The notes: generated by a model from the sequence alone, not told the origin. Positions 1-9,315 are shown, numbered from the stretch's first letter. The stretch: 64,000 nt of DNA from Gemmata palustris (GCF_017939745.1 NZ_JAGKQQ010000002.1:841838-905837); one strand, 5' to 3'. Numbers and translations are program-made.

Positions 1-55
1 CGACCCCGACCCACAGCCGTTGGCGCAGCCAGTTCGCCACCCCGGAGTACGTCAT
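1..55 (-). CDS. N-terminal fragment of an unidentified protein, cut by the window edge
   Basis: On the minus strand an ATG at 55-53 overlaps the aroB stop codon in an ATGA arrangement, and the frame stays open to the window edge. The 18 visible residues begin MTYSGVANW and continue with LRQRLWVGV. The four-base overlap implies translational coupling to aroB. Too little is present to name a family; the composition would suit the start of a membrane protein, but that is a guess. Confidence 0.45.
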   Translation of the reverse strand, partial: MTYSGVANWLRQRLWVGV

Positions 56-1137
56 CGCGACTCCAGCACGGCGCGCACAAGCGGTTCGGGGACGTTATCG
101 AACAGCTTCACTTCACCGATGCGCGTGGGCAGAATGAACCGCATCTGGCCCCCCACGGCCTTCTTGTCGCGGCGCATCACCGCGATGAGTTCGTCCGTCC
201 GCCATTGCGCGGGGGGCACGATCGGGAGCGCGAGCGCTTGCAGCAGCTTCGTCTGACGTGCCACGAAATCCGCGCCGATTAGTTCCATTTTCTGGGCGAG
301 CCGGGCCGCGCACTCCATCCCGATCGCCACCGCTTCGCCGTGCAGTAGCGTGCCGTACCCGCCACACGTCTCGAAGGCATGTGCGAACGTGTGCCCGTAG
401 TTCAGTACGGCTCGCAGGCCGGTCGTTTCGTGCTCGTCCTTCTCCACCACGTCGGCCTTGAGCCGACAGGAGCGCGAAACAATGTGCATCAGCGCTTGTG
501 GGGCGCGGGCGCGAATCTCGGCAGCGTTGGCCTCCAGGTACGCGAAGAAGTCCGCGTCCAGAATGACGCCGTACTTCACGACTTCCGCGAGCCCGCTGAG
601 GAACTCGCGTTCCGGGAGCGTGTCGAGGTACGAGAGGTCGATCCACACGCCGGCGGGCTGGTGGAACGCGCCGATCAGGTTCTTGCCCTTCGGGTGGTTG
701 ATGCCGGTCTTCCCGCCGACGGACGAATCGACCATCGACAGGGACGTCGTCGGTACCATCACGAGCGGCAGCCCGCGATTGTAGCTCGCGGCAGCGAACC
801 CCGCGAGATCGCCGATCACCCCGCCGCCCACCGCGACCACGGCCGTGCTGCGATCGGCCGCGAGGTCGTAAAGCGCGTCATAGAGCTTCGCGAGCTGCTC
901 CATGCTCTTCGACGGTTCCCCCGCCGGCACGGTGGCGAATCCGGTTCGTAGCCCCGACGCGGCAAGGGTCGCTTCGGCCGCGCGGCCGTGGGCCTGCGTA
1001 TTCGCGTCGCACACGACGAGGGCGGTGGAGGCTTTTCGCAATACAGAACGCACAAAGGGACCGATGCCCGCGGGGTCGCCGGGAGTAATGACGATGTCGT
1101 AACTGCGGGAGCCGAGATTCACGCGAACGGTGTTCAT
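52..1137 (-). CDS. aroB: 3-dehydroquinate synthase
   Basis: Converts DAHP to 3-dehydroquinate, the second step of the shikimate pathway; cytosolic, NAD- and metal-dependent. The 361-residue protein has the usual family length. Visible motifs are the glycine-rich GGGVIGDLAGF, the PTTSLSMVDSSVGGKTGIN segment, the GKNLIGAFHQP block, and three regions that carry the metal ligands in this family (EVVKYGVI, NYGHTFAHA, LLHGEAVAIG). The ATG at 1137 gives the normal N-terminus MNTVRVNLGSRSYDI. It is divergent from comEC, with about 60 bp between the two starts, and its stop overlaps the start of a downstream gene. Confidence 0.97.
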   Translation of the reverse strand: MNTVRVNLGSRSYDIVITPGDPAGIGPFVRSVLRKASTALVVCDANTQAHGRAAEATLAASGLRTGFATVPAGEPSKSMEQLAKLYDALYDLAADRSTAVVAVGGGVIGDLAGFAAASYNRGLPLVMVPTTSLSMVDSSVGGKTGINHPKGKNLIGAFHQPAGVWIDLSYLDTLPEREFLSGLAEVVKYGVILDADFFAYLEANAAEIRARAPQALMHIVSRSCRLKADVVEKDEHETTGLRAVLNYGHTFAHAFETCGGYGTLLHGEAVAIGMECAARLAQKMELIGADFVARQTKLLQALALPIVPPAQWRTDELIAVMRRDKKAVGGQMRFILPTRIGEVKLFDNVPEPLVRAVLESR

Positions 1138-1198
1138 ATCCGCATTTCAGCGAGAACGTGGAGGTTCGCCAAGTAGCGAGCGGGTACGATATTCGCCG

Positions 1199-3751
1199 AT
1201 GCCCGCCAACTCGCCCGCATTTGACGATGCGCCCATCAAGCCCGCCGGGGCTGCGTGGAAGGAATTTGCACGCGCGCCGCTCGTGCCGGTGGCTCTGGCC
1301 GCATCGGTTGGGTTGCTCGCAGATCGGTACATCGGGGCAACGCTCGAACCTGCGTTACTCACTGCGGCGACGGCGCTCGTGGGCTGGTATTTCACGCGCC
1401 GAACAACTCCACAAACGGCGTTCGGTTGGTTGCTCGTCTGTGCGGGGGCGCTTGCCGCGGCTCATCACGATTCGCACCGACATTCTGCCGCGGCCGATGA
1501 CATTGCCGCGTTCGCGAAAGACACGCCGGTCGCGGTTCGGGTGCGCGGGAGGCTTGCGGAAGAACCCGATCGGTTCCGCCCGCCGCGTCACGACCCTCTG
1601 TTGACCGTGCAGCGCGACGCGAGCAGTTCGGGTGTGTTGGACGTGACCGCAGTGGAGGGCAACGCGGGCTGGCGTCCGGCGTCCGGGAAGGTGCGACTCG
1701 CAGTGGAGGGGCGGATCGATGACTTGCATTGCGGCGACGCGGTGGAAGTCTCCGGGCGCCTGACTCTTCCCGACGGTCCGCACAACCCCGGCGAGCGCGA
1801 CTATCGGGCGTTCTTGCTCGATCGGCAAATCACCGCCGACTTGCGTGTGAAGCGCTCGGCGGACGCGATGGTGCGCCTCGAAGAAGGCTGGCACTCGTCA
1901 CTGTTTGGTTGGTTGGCTGTGGTTCGCGGTTGGGGGACGCGCGCACTGTCGCGCTCGTTGCAGAAGGACGAATCCGGGCTCGCCACTGCACTCCTTCTCG
2001 GCGACAGCACGGCTCTGGACCGCGACGAGTGGGCCATCTACGTGCGCACCGGCGTGATTCACGTGCTTGCGATTTCGGGCCAGCACCTGGTGATTTTGGG
2101 CTGGTTCGCGTGGCTCGTGTTTCGGCTGTGTGGCGTGCGCCGGCGGCACGCGGCCTGGGCGGTCGCGGGACTGTTGCTCGGTTACGCGCTACTCACCGGG
2201 GCACGGCCCTCGGCCATTCGCGCCGCGGTGATGGTGTGCGTGGTGTGCGGCGGGATCATTCTACGCCGACCGGTCATCATGGCGAACGTGTTCGCGCTGG
2301 CGTGGCTCGTTGTGCTGGTCGTGAACCCGACGGACCCGTTCACGGCCGGGTGCCAGTTGTCGTTTCTGAGTGTGTTCGTTTTGCTGTGGGGTGCGGTGCG
2401 TTGGCTCAAGCCGCGCGAACTCACGCCGGTGGAGCAACTCATCGAAGAAACGCGCAGCGTGCCCGAGAAAATGCTCCGGGCCGTGCTGCGCGCGTTGGGG
2501 CAAACGTTCGCAGTCAGTGTCATCCTTACCGCCGTGAACGCACCGCTCGTTCTCGCGTGGCAGAACGTCGCGTCGCCGATCGGTGTGCTTCTCGGCCCGC
2601 CGCTGATTCTGTTGATGGCCATCGCGCTCGTTACGGGCTTCCTGCTGCTCATCGTGTCGCCGGCGGGTGTGTGGGCCGCCGAACCGTTCGCCCGCGTCAC
2701 CGAGTGGTGCCTCGTCGCGTGCGAGTGGCTGGTTCACCTCGGCGACCGTGTTCCGGGCGGGCACCTCTACGCGCCCGCGCCGCCGATGTGGTGGCTGGTC
2801 GGCTTTTACATGCTCGTGGCGGGACTGGTTCTCTTCGATGGAAAGCGGGCGCGGCAATTCCTCCTGGCGATTTTCGTGTGGGTGTTCGTCGGGCTCGCGC
2901 TCGGCCTCACTCCGCGCTCGCCCGACGAACTGCGTGTCACGTTTTTGGCCGTGGGGCACGGCTGCTGTGTGGTGATCGAAACTCCGGACGGGCGCGTGCT
3001 GCTCTACGACACCGGCACCACTGCGGGGCCGGACGCGATGCGCCGGGTGGTGGCCCCATACTTGTGGAGCCGCGGAATTAGCCGCATTGACGAAGTGTTC
3101 CTCTCGCACGCCGACCTCGACCACTTCAACGGGTTGCCCGAACTGCTCCGGCGCTTCCACGTGGGCCAAGTGACGATGACGCCGACGTTCCCCGATAAGA
3201 ACAGCCCGGGTGTCGAGGCAGTGTTGGCCGCGTTGGAGAAGCACGACGTTCCGCGCCGCACGGTGGTCGCGGGCGAGCGTTTCACGGCTGGGAGCGTGTC
3301 GTTCGAGGTCTTGCACCCGCCGGCGGTCGGCCCGGAGGGAACTGAGAACGCGCGGAGCCTCGTGCTCCTGGTGCGCCACGAGGGGCACACGATCCTGCTG
3401 ACGGGCGATCTGGAAGGCGAAGGGCAGGCGCTCGTGACCGCGAAGCCCATCGCGCCCGTCGATGTGCTGCTCGCCCCACACCACGGGGCAAAGACCGCGA
3501 ATGCCCCACGCGGACCGGCGGATAAGCCCGAACCGGGTACGGTGGCGCTGTGGTCGCGTCCGAAGCTGGTGGTATCGAGTCAGCGGGCCGGTTCCGCAAC
3601 GACCCACTTGCACACGAGCTACGGCGCGGTGGGTGCAACGGTCTGGGACACGCCGACCGCGGGCGCTGTGACCGTGCGCAGCCACGCGACCGGCGTAACC
3701 GCGGAAGCGTTCCGCACCCACGAAATGCGCGTCGTCACGCGGGGGAAGTGA
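1199..3751 (+). CDS. comEC: ComEC/Rec2-type DNA uptake channel protein with C-terminal metallo-beta-lactamase domain
   Basis: A membrane protein of about 850 residues matching the full three-part ComEC architecture: an N-terminal DUF4131-like segment with early membrane helices, a multi-helix competence domain carrying the ISGQH motif near residue 295, and a C-terminal metallo-beta-lactamase-like domain. In that last domain I see SHADLDHFNG around residue 640, LLTGDLEGEG around 736 and APHHGAK around 760. The family moves single-stranded DNA across the inner membrane during transformation. The frame is open from 1130, but ATG 1199 (MPANSPAF) is the likelier start because the upstream stretch overlaps the aroB leader. 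No other competence genes are in the window. Confidence 0.92.
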   Translation: MPANSPAFDDAPIKPAGAAWKEFARAPLVPVALAASVGLLADRYIGATLEPALLTAATALVGWYFTRRTTPQTAFGWLLVCAGALAAAHHDSHRHSAAADDIAAFAKDTPVAVRVRGRLAEEPDRFRPPRHDPLLTVQRDASSSGVLDVTAVEGNAGWRPASGKVRLAVEGRIDDLHCGDAVEVSGRLTLPDGPHNPGERDYRAFLLDRQITADLRVKRSADAMVRLEEGWHSSLFGWLAVVRGWGTRALSRSLQKDESGLATALLLGDSTALDRDEWAIYVRTGVIHVLAISGQHLVILGWFAWLVFRLCGVRRRHAAWAVAGLLLGYALLTGARPSAIRAAVMVCVVCGGIILRRPVIMANVFALAWLVVLVVNPTDPFTAGCQLSFLSVFVLLWGAVRWLKPRELTPVEQLIEETRSVPEKMLRAVLRALGQTFAVSVILTAVNAPLVLAWQNVASPIGVLLGPPLILLMAIALVTGFLLLIVSPAGVWAAEPFARVTEWCLVACEWLVHLGDRVPGGHLYAPAPPMWWLVGFYMLVAGLVLFDGKRARQFLLAIFVWVFVGLALGLTPRSPDELRVTFLAVGHGCCVVIETPDGRVLLYDTGTTAGPDAMRRVVAPYLWSRGISRIDEVFLSHADLDHFNGLPELLRRFHVGQVTMTPTFPDKNSPGVEAVLAALEKHDVPRRTVVAGERFTAGSVSFEVLHPPAVGPEGTENARSLVLLVRHEGHTILLTGDLEGEGQALVTAKPIAPVDVLLAPHHGAKTANAPRGPADKPEPGTVALWSRPKLVVSSQRAGSATTHLHTSYGAVGATVWDTPTAGAVTVRSHATGVTAEAFRTHEMRVVTRGK

Positions 3752-3829
3752 GGTAGGCCGAAACGAACCGTTGGCGACGAGAACCGGCACCGGGTATCAT
3801 GGGGCGAAAGGCGGTTCGGAGGACGAGGG

Positions 3830-4441
3830 ATGTCAGAAAAGGAATGGTTCCGGTCCCGCAATCCAACCCACGTTCTGGATTGTCTGGAAGGGCGAGCAAG
3901 TGACCGTAAATTGCGACTGTTCACTTGCGCGTGTTGCCGTCGCATTTGGAACGTAATTCCGAACGAAAACCGTAATATCGTGGAAGTTGCCGAACGGTAT
4001 GCCGATGGAATCGACAATGAGCAAACACTCAATGATGCCATCACGAAAATGATCGGCGGCAATGAGGCGCACGTTTGTGCGGTGGGAGCGACGACGCACT
4101 CCGACAGTCGAAAGGTTGCCTGTAGCGGAGCATGGAATGCCCGTTGTGCCACCGCCTTGCCGAACATTGATGTTGAAAGCCCCTTTCAAATCGCATTACT
4201 ACACGACATCTTCGGCAATCCCTTCCACCCCGTCTCCCTCGACCCGTCTTGGCTCACTTCTACTGTCGTCGCCCTTGCCGAAGGCATCTACCAAGGGCGT
4301 ACCTTCGACCGGATGCCGATCCTTGCGGATGCACTTCAAGACGCCGGGTGCGACAACGACGACATCCTGACGCACTGCCGGGACGTCGGGTCGCACGTCC
4401 GGGGCTGTTGGGTCGTTGATCTGATCTTGGGAAAGGGGTGA
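3830..4441 (+). CDS. Protein of the CxCCRR / C-terminal LGK family, function unknown
   Basis: 203 residues, ATG 3830 preceded by GGAGGACGAGGG. The N-terminus has a basic and Cys-rich motif (LRLFTCACCRRIW), followed by VAERYADG, a variable middle, and a conserved C-terminal block containing DIFGNPFHPV, FDRMPILADALQDAGC, HVRGCW and DLILGKG. The same blocks recur in the gene at 17098, and the C-terminal block alone recurs in the gene at 16388, so this is a local paralogous family. The CxCCRR motif could bind metal, but that is inference. There is no signal peptide or membrane helix. It stands alone between comEC and a convergent lipoprotein gene. Confidence 0.85.
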   Translation: MSEKEWFRSRNPTHVLDCLEGRASDRKLRLFTCACCRRIWNVIPNENRNIVEVAERYADGIDNEQTLNDAITKMIGGNEAHVCAVGATTHSDSRKVACSGAWNARCATALPNIDVESPFQIALLHDIFGNPFHPVSLDPSWLTSTVVALAEGIYQGRTFDRMPILADALQDAGCDNDDILTHCRDVGSHVRGCWVVDLILGKG

Positions 4442-4484
4442 ACTTCATGCGGAGCACGTTCGTGATTTCGGCTACGGCGACGTT

Positions 4485-4772
4485 CTAGTGGGTGCCAGTG
4501 GATGTCGGCATGTAAACACGCGGTCCTTCCCACGAGTCAGACTTGTTGTCGATAAATTGAGAAAACGCATTGCCCGGGGTTGTGCCGCCGCTTTGGGCGG
4601 GCTTACGGAGTGCGTCGGGGCGCTGCTCGGTGGGTGGTTGTGAGTCGGACCGCTTGAACTCTGCCGAACCAGTTGCGCTGCGGGTTCCTCGACTTTCCCC
4701 CTGACAGAGTCCGCACCCGCTCAGCAGGAATGCAACGAGCGCAATTCCCGCCCACTTCGGTTGGTGGCTCAT
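4485..4772 (-). CDS. Small putative lipoprotein of unknown function
   Basis: 95 residues from ATG 4772 (MSHQPKWAGIAL), chosen over the ATG at 4790 because AGGGG lies seven bases upstream of 4772. A hydrophobic stretch ends in the lipobox LLSGC, so export and lipid attachment at the Cys are likely. The rest is polar and low in complexity, with no family I recognise. It ends close to the convergent CxCCRR-family gene. Confidence 0.6.
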   Translation of the reverse strand: MSHQPKWAGIALVAFLLSGCGLCQGESRGTRSATGSAEFKRSDSQPPTEQRPDALRKPAQSGGTTPGNAFSQFIDNKSDSWEGPRVYMPTSTGTH

Positions 4773-4854
4773 CGCTTTACCCCTGTTCATTTTAGATAGG
4801 GCGTGAAAATAACGCAGGGGTACGGAGCGTCAAGAGCGGTTTGTTGAGCCTCGC

Positions 4855-5334
4855 TCACTCCGGCTGTTTCTTCCGCTCGTGGATGCGTTCGAGCAGGTTG
4901 TCCCAGGTCACGGCTGATTTCGGGGCCGGGGTGCGGGTGCTCGTGGAGGGGGATTTCGGCTTTGCGTGCGGGGTGAAGATGCGCTCCTCGCCCATGCGGT
5001 CCCACATCATGCGCGCGAAAGGCGTGGGCTCGATCGGTTCGTCCGGCTCCCAGCGCCCGGTCTTGGTGGGGCGGATGAACTTGCCGGCGCGGAGCCGGCG
5101 CAGGGTGCGGTGCGCTTCGCCTTCACGGGTAAACTGCGGGAACACGGCCCGCACCGTAAGCGCCACGCCCGTGTGGTTCATGATGACGCGCAGCACGTCC
5201 CGCTCCTCCGCCCGGAGTTGCTTCGCGAGGGCGCGCATCTCGCTCAAGAGCCACCCGAAGTTGGCCTTGAGATCCCGAGCGGTGCAGCGAATCATCACGC
5301 TATCGACATCAATGTCCACTTGCGACGCTTTCAT
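4855..5334 (-). CDS. Unknown protein, paralogue of the gene at 5663
   Basis: 159 residues from ATG 5334 (MKASQVDIDVDSV), with GGAG upstream; longer forms back to 5436 are open but lack support. It matches the neighbour at 5663-6202 through most of its length: an N-terminal IDxDxVxxxCT segment, a helical centre with LLxEMRALA and ERDxLRxIMxHxxxALT, then VFPxFxREGxAHxTLRxLRxxxFIRP and PFARxxWDRxGE. The arrangement of a helical core followed by RTLRRLRAGKFIRPT resembles a winged-helix regulator, which is only a suggestion. The C-terminal 35 residues are charged and probably disordered. No export signal. Confidence 0.7.
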   Translation of the reverse strand: MKASQVDIDVDSVMIRCTARDLKANFGWLLSEMRALAKQLRAEERDVLRVIMNHTGVALTVRAVFPQFTREGEAHRTLRRLRAGKFIRPTKTGRWEPDEPIEPTPFARMMWDRMGEERIFTPHAKPKSPSTSTRTPAPKSAVTWDNLLERIHERKKQPE

Positions 5335-5549
5335 CCGGTTCTCCGTGCCGGTGCCCGCTCGTGCTAATGCGCCGGGCGGGGACGAATACGAATTCGAGTG
5401 ATGGGCGTGTGGCGATGGGCGTTGAGTGTGCCACACACCTTAGTTGAGGATTTGACGTGAAGCAAATACGTGCGCGGTGTGAACGCGCGGATTGAGGGCT
5501 CGCATGTGGTCGCGCATGAATTCGACACCGGCTTCGTGCCGGAGTGGAG

Positions 5550-5650
5550 GCGCGCTTTGGTGAACCCCGCCCGCAAGGGCGGTGGGTTGCTGCCCAATGC
5601 GGTGAGACCGTTACCCACCGCCCTTGCGGGCGGGGTTCACCAAAGCGCGC
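5550..5650. repeat. Perfect 38-bp inverted repeat, family A
   Basis: The arms 5550-5587 and 5613-5650 are exact reverse complements, separated by 25 bases. The core contains CCCGCCCGCAAGGGCGG, itself a hairpin. Core copies recur at 14991, 15080, 15151, 28893 and 28937. It lies directly after the minus-strand gene at 5663 and could act as its transcription terminator. It could equally be a small mobile palindromic element. Confidence 0.9.
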
Positions 5651-5662
5651 AACGCGACGAAA

Positions 5663-6202
5663 TCACCCCTGGGTGTCTTCGTCGTTCAGGAAGTCCAGCA
5701 CATCGCCTTCGTCCCACTTCGCGCCGGAGCGCGTGCCCCTTGCCTTCGCGGGCGCCGGGAGCGCGACTTCGACCGGTTCGTCCGCTCCGGGCAGCGCGAG
5801 ATCGATGTCGTCCTCCTCCAATTCGGGCGGGTCGCCGAACACGCCGGCCTCACCGAGCCGGTCCCACACGATCCGCGCGAACGGGCGGATCTCGATGTGC
5901 TCGCCGGTGTCCCAGCAGTCCCGGCCCGCGGGTCGGATGAATTGTGCGGTACGCAATTTACGGAGCGTGGTGTGCGCGTCGGAACCGCGGGCGAAATCCG
6001 GGAACACCTCGCCCGCCGTTAGCGCCCCGCTCTCGTGCGACATAATTTGCCGGAGCGCGTCGCGTTCGTCCGGGCGAATGAACGGGGCCGCGGACCGCAT
6101 CTCGCGGAGCAGGCCCGCGAACACGGTGGCGACCTCGTCGGTCGTGCAGCTCATCGTGACCGCGCCCAGGTCGAGGTCGATTTCGGATTGGGTCAGATTC
6201 AT
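5663..6202 (-). CDS. Unknown protein, paralogue of the gene at 4855
   Basis: 179 residues from ATG 6202 (MNLTQSEIDLDLG), supported by GGGAGGA about five bases upstream; an open frame back to 6331 is disregarded. The conserved blocks are those of the 4855 gene (LLREMRSA, ERDALRQIMSHE, VFPDFARGSDAHTTLRKLR, PFARIVWDRLGE). The acidic tail ends in WDEGDVLDFLNDEDTQG, parallel to the WDNLLERIHERKK tail of the paralogue but opposite in charge. The two genes look like a tandem duplication later separated by the family A repeat. Function unknown. Confidence 0.72.
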   Translation of the reverse strand: MNLTQSEIDLDLGAVTMSCTTDEVATVFAGLLREMRSAAPFIRPDERDALRQIMSHESGALTAGEVFPDFARGSDAHTTLRKLRTAQFIRPAGRDCWDTGEHIEIRPFARIVWDRLGEAGVFGDPPELEEDDIDLALPGADEPVEVALPAPAKARGTRSGAKWDEGDVLDFLNDEDTQG

Positions 6203-6765
6203 CCGGTCCTCCCAGTGTCGCTGGACCCACGGAACACGCGCCGAACGCGGCCGCGCTCGCGGGTAGTGATTGGAATGGCGACGGGGCGAATACGAGCGAA
6301 GGCGATAGATGTGGGCCGAGGCGATGGGCAACGTAACGATGGGCGAGTCAGTGTCAGTCTAACCGAAGGGGTGGGCCGACGCAAGTAGTTCCCCGAACCG
6401 AAATTGCACGCGGAGATCGAACCTGAGTTGCGGGGCGCGATCGAGGCACGTTCGGGCCGTCATTACCCGAGCAGCTACGAAGCTACGCCCCGTGTGCAAC
6501 GCAATCCGTTCTCAATACCCCAAGTTAACGGCGCGCGTAACCCGGCAGTTGGCCCCACCAACCACCAAGTCGCCATGTGAAGAAGTCGTGAAGAATTTGT
6601 GTTGCATTTGGGGCACTCATTCGCTAACTTTGGTCCATGTGTGACTGAACCTGTCGGCCCGCAATGTCGACCGGTTCGTTCGCGCAACACATCTCCCACA
6701 AATTCGGTCACAACCAGTCGCCCGTCTCAAACGGTCGGCAGCGCCCTCACTTTGCAAGGCCCAAC
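6203..6765. other. Intergenic region without a recognisable gene
   Basis: This stretch separates the divergent genes at 6202 (minus) and 6766 (plus), so it should hold both promoters. I see no convincing sigma-70 pair, repeat or RNA structure. The part nearest 6766 (about 6580-6650) is less GC-rich than its surroundings. Confidence 0.5.
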
Positions 6766-7806
6766 ATGCGTCGCAAAGGCTTCACCCTCATCGAATTGCT
6801 GGTGGTAATCGCCATCATCGCGATTCTCATCGGTCTCTTACTCCCCGCCGTACAAAAGGTGCGCGAGGCGGCCGCCCGAATCAAGTGCGCCAACAACCTG
6901 AAGCAACTCGGACTCGCACTGCACTCGCACCACGATTCCTACAACGCGCTACCGAAGGTCGATGGCTTCAACATGGGCTGGGGGCACTTGCCGCGCTTGC
7001 TGCCCTACATCGAACAAGACAATTTGTATCGTCAGATCCGGTTCGATGTGAACGTTACGTGCGAGGCAATGGCCGTTATCCGTCAGGCCAAAATCCCCGT
7101 TCTGCTCTGCCCCAGTGACCCGCGGTCGGGGGCCATGAGTGACAACCGCACGATGCCCGTTGCGGGCTGTCCGCAGTTGGGCACGTCGGGGGCGCCGGAC
7201 GGGACCGGGAGCTTCTTCCGCGGCTGGCACAGCAATTACGTCGGCAGTTACGGCGACGGCTTCAACAACATCGCTTCGCCCGCGGTCGATCCTTACGGCG
7301 GGGACGGGGCACGAGTTGCCTACGGGTGCGGCGGGTGCGGGAGCAACAACACGGTGAGCGCGACCACCGCGTGCCCGCAACCGGGCCAGGGCTACGGGGG
7401 CGGGACCAACCACCGCGGGCTCTTCGACTACACCGGCACCACACCCCCGATCAATTTCTCCTCCATCACCGACGGACTGAGCAACACCATCGCCTTCGGG
7501 CACACCGATTGGTCCACCTCGTCGAACAGTTCCATCTGGATGAGCAGCACCGGTTCGGTTCACGGCACGAGCATCCCGCCGAACTGGAAGCTCCGCGTCT
7601 GCCAATCAACTGCCGGCATGTCGGTCGATGCGTGCGGCGGGGTCACGTCGAGCTGGATGGGGCGCGGGTTCGCGAGCCGGCACACGGGCGGGATCATGGT
7701 GACTCTCGCGGACGGCTCGGTCCGCTTCGTCCCGGAAGCCATTAACCAGTTCACTTACAACGCTCTGGGCAGTCGAGCCGGGGGCGAGGTCGTCGGGGAC
7801 TACTGA
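6766..7806 (+). CDS. DUF1559 domain protein with type IV pilin-like N-terminus
   Basis: 346 residues from ATG 6766, with AAGG upstream. It opens with a class III-like prepilin signal, [16 protein letters not shown], then a hydrophobic helix and the DUF1559 hallmark [20 protein letters not shown]. The C-terminus has [17 protein letters not shown] and ends [10 protein letters not shown], as is usual for the family. The cleavage site is expected between Gly and Phe of GFTLIE. Proteins of this kind are expanded by the dozen in Planctomycetota; their role is unknown but is thought to be at the cell surface. It is followed after 22 bp by a small lipoprotein gene, a standard pairing. Confidence 0.93.
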   Translation: MRRKGFTLIELLVVIAIIAILIGLLLPAVQKVREAAARIKCANNLKQLGLALHSHHDSYNALPKVDGFNMGWGHLPRLLPYIEQDNLYRQIRFDVNVTCEAMAVIRQAKIPVLLCPSDPRSGAMSDNRTMPVAGCPQLGTSGAPDGTGSFFRGWHSNYVGSYGDGFNNIASPAVDPYGGDGARVAYGCGGCGSNNTVSATTACPQPGQGYGGGTNHRGLFDYTGTTPPINFSSITDGLSNTIAFGHTDWSTSSNSSIWMSSTGSVHGTSIPPNWKLRVCQSTAGMSVDACGGVTSSWMGRGFASRHTGGIMVTLADGSVRFVPEAINQFTYNALGSRAGGEVVGDY

Positions 7807-7828
7807 CCCCCAATTTAAGGAACCCTCA

Positions 7829-8308
7829 ATGAGTTTCGGTTCTCTGCGCGCGAGCGCGCCGGTTGCCGGCGCCGCTCTGGCAGTCGCACTATTGATCGGC
7901 TGTGGCTCCCAGAACGGTGTGCCGGTCGCGAAGGCCCGCGGGACGATCACGTACAAGGGGAAACCGGTCGCGAAAGCCGCCGTGTCCTTCATTCCCGAAA
8001 CGCCGGGCACGATCCCGGCGCTGGCAACGACCGACGAGAACGGCGTCTACGCGCTGTCCACTTACGGGAACGGTGACGGCGCGCCGGTCGGCCGGTGCCG
8101 CGTGGCGATCTCACTGACCGGCCCGTCCCCGCCGCTCCCGGAGCATCTGGCCAAAGCCGAGGCCGCCGCGGAAACGCTGCGGATGCCGGGCAAGCCGCTG
8201 ATCCCGAAAAAATACTTCTCGCCCGAGACGTCGCGCCTCACGGCCGAAGTCCTTGCCAAAACCGACAACGTGTTCGATTTCACGTTGGAAGGTGACCTGA
8301 CGCCGTAA
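7829..8308 (+). CDS. Lipoprotein with carboxypeptidase-regulatory-like (beta-sandwich) domain
   Basis: 159 residues. A signal sequence ends in the lipobox LLIGCGS. The mature part begins with a GTITYKGKPVAKAAVSFIP pattern, followed by TTDENGVYAL, typical of carboxypeptidase-regulatory-like or transthyretin-like folds found next to DUF1559 genes. It lies 22 bp after the DUF1559 gene and is followed at once by a terminator, so the two form an operon. Export and outer-envelope location are inferred. Confidence 0.85.
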   Translation: MSFGSLRASAPVAGAALAVALLIGCGSQNGVPVAKARGTITYKGKPVAKAAVSFIPETPGTIPALATTDENGVYALSTYGNGDGAPVGRCRVAISLTGPSPPLPEHLAKAEAAAETLRMPGKPLIPKKYFSPETSRLTAEVLAKTDNVFDFTLEGDLTP

Positions 8309-8346
8309 CAAGGGGGGCGCGCCGCACTTGCGGCGCGCCCCCCTTG
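8309..8346 (+). terminator. Strong hairpin terminator after the DUF1559 operon
   Basis: A perfect 17-bp stem (8309-8325 with 8330-8346) with a four-base loop starts immediately after the TAA stop of the lipoprotein gene. The run of six G:C pairs is very stable. Only a short T-rich tail follows. Confidence 0.85.
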
Positions 8347-8577
8347 TCTGATGCTGACCGCACCACATCTTTCAATTCACCAACAACGACCATTCGCTTT
8401 TCGTCGCTCGCTGCGAGCGGTCTCGCACCCACTTCGCGTTGACAGGCTCGTTCGCGGCGCTGTACCACTTGTGGTCATTACACGGGCGCGCTCTGAAAGA
8501 TCCCCATACCGCTCCGGCTAAGTTCATTGGGAGTGGCGCGACCCCTCAAGTATTCACAAGACAGCGCAGGAGCTGGT

Positions 8578-9315
8578 GTGCCTCTCGATCTTCCGGTTGT
8601 CGTACTTTGCGGCGGACTCGGGACGCGGCTGCGGTCCGCGGTCAGTAACCGCCCGAAAGCACTCGCCCCCGTCGGCAACGAACCGTTCCTCGCGGTGCAA
8701 CTCGAGCTCCTCCGTCAGCGCGGGGCGCGGCGATTCGTGCTGTGCGTCGGGCACATGGCGGACCAGATCGAGGCAGAATTCGGCGACGGCTCGCGCCTCG
8801 GCGTTCGCATCGACTACTCCCACGACGGCGAGAAACTGCTCGGCACCGGCGGCGCCCTGAAGCGCGCGGAGCGGTTCTTCGCGCCCGCGGCCGTTGTGGT
8901 GAACGGCGACACGTACATTGATGTCGACCTGCGCCAGCTCGCTCACACGCACGCATCCGCACACACTCGTTGGCAGAACACAGCAGCGACGCTCACACTG
9001 GCACGTATGCCGGACGCCAGCCGCTACGGGAGCATCGACACGGACGGTAGCTGCGTGAAAGCGTTCCGCGAGAAAGAAACCGGCGCCGCGCAAAGCGGGT
9101 GGGTGAACGCGGGCGTATACGTCATCGAACGCGACCTCCTCGCGCGCGTCCCCGCCGGCGAAGTTGTATCGCTGGAACGCGACGTGTTCCCGGCCGCGCT
9201 CCGCGACGGTTTAACGCTCGCGGCGTTCTCACAGGAAGAAGGGTTCCACGACATCGGCACGCCGGATGACTTCCGCGGGTTCGTGGCGAAGCGGGAAGCG
9301 ATCCATGCCACGTGA
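8578..9315 (+). CDS. Sugar-phosphate nucleotidyltransferase, HddC-like
   Basis: 245 residues from GTG 8578, preceded by GGAG; the frame is open further up from TTG 8527. The N-terminus LPVVVLCGGLGTRLR with the following RPKALAPVGNEPFL is the nucleotide-binding signature of the NTP_transferase family. Later motifs are VNGDTYIDVD (metal-binding Asp region), GWVNAGVYVIERDLL and FHDIGTPDDF. The next gene encodes a GmhB-like phosphatase and overlaps by 11 bp, a pairing seen in GDP-heptose synthesis (HddC with GmhB). GDP- or other NDP-sugar formation for a surface glycan is therefore likely; the exact sugar is not shown. Confidence 0.82.
   Translation: MPLDLPVVVLCGGLGTRLRSAVSNRPKALAPVGNEPFLAVQLELLRQRGARRFVLCVGHMADQIEAEFGDGSRLGVRIDYSHDGEKLLGTGGALKRAERFFAPAAVVVNGDTYIDVDLRQLAHTHASAHTRWQNTAATLTLARMPDASRYGSIDTDGSCVKAFREKETGAAQSGWVNAGVYVIERDLLARVPAGEVVSLERDVFPAALRDGLTLAAFSQEEGFHDIGTPDDFRGFVAKREAIHAT

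Noticed and set aside
2261..3790. A 509-codon minus-strand frame opposite comEC
   Set aside because: Composition is Arg/His-rich antisense of the comEC gene.
8438..8466. Sigma-70 promoter with TTGACA upstream of the nucleotidyltransferase
   Set aside because: TTGACA is present but no acceptable -10 lies at 16-18 bp.
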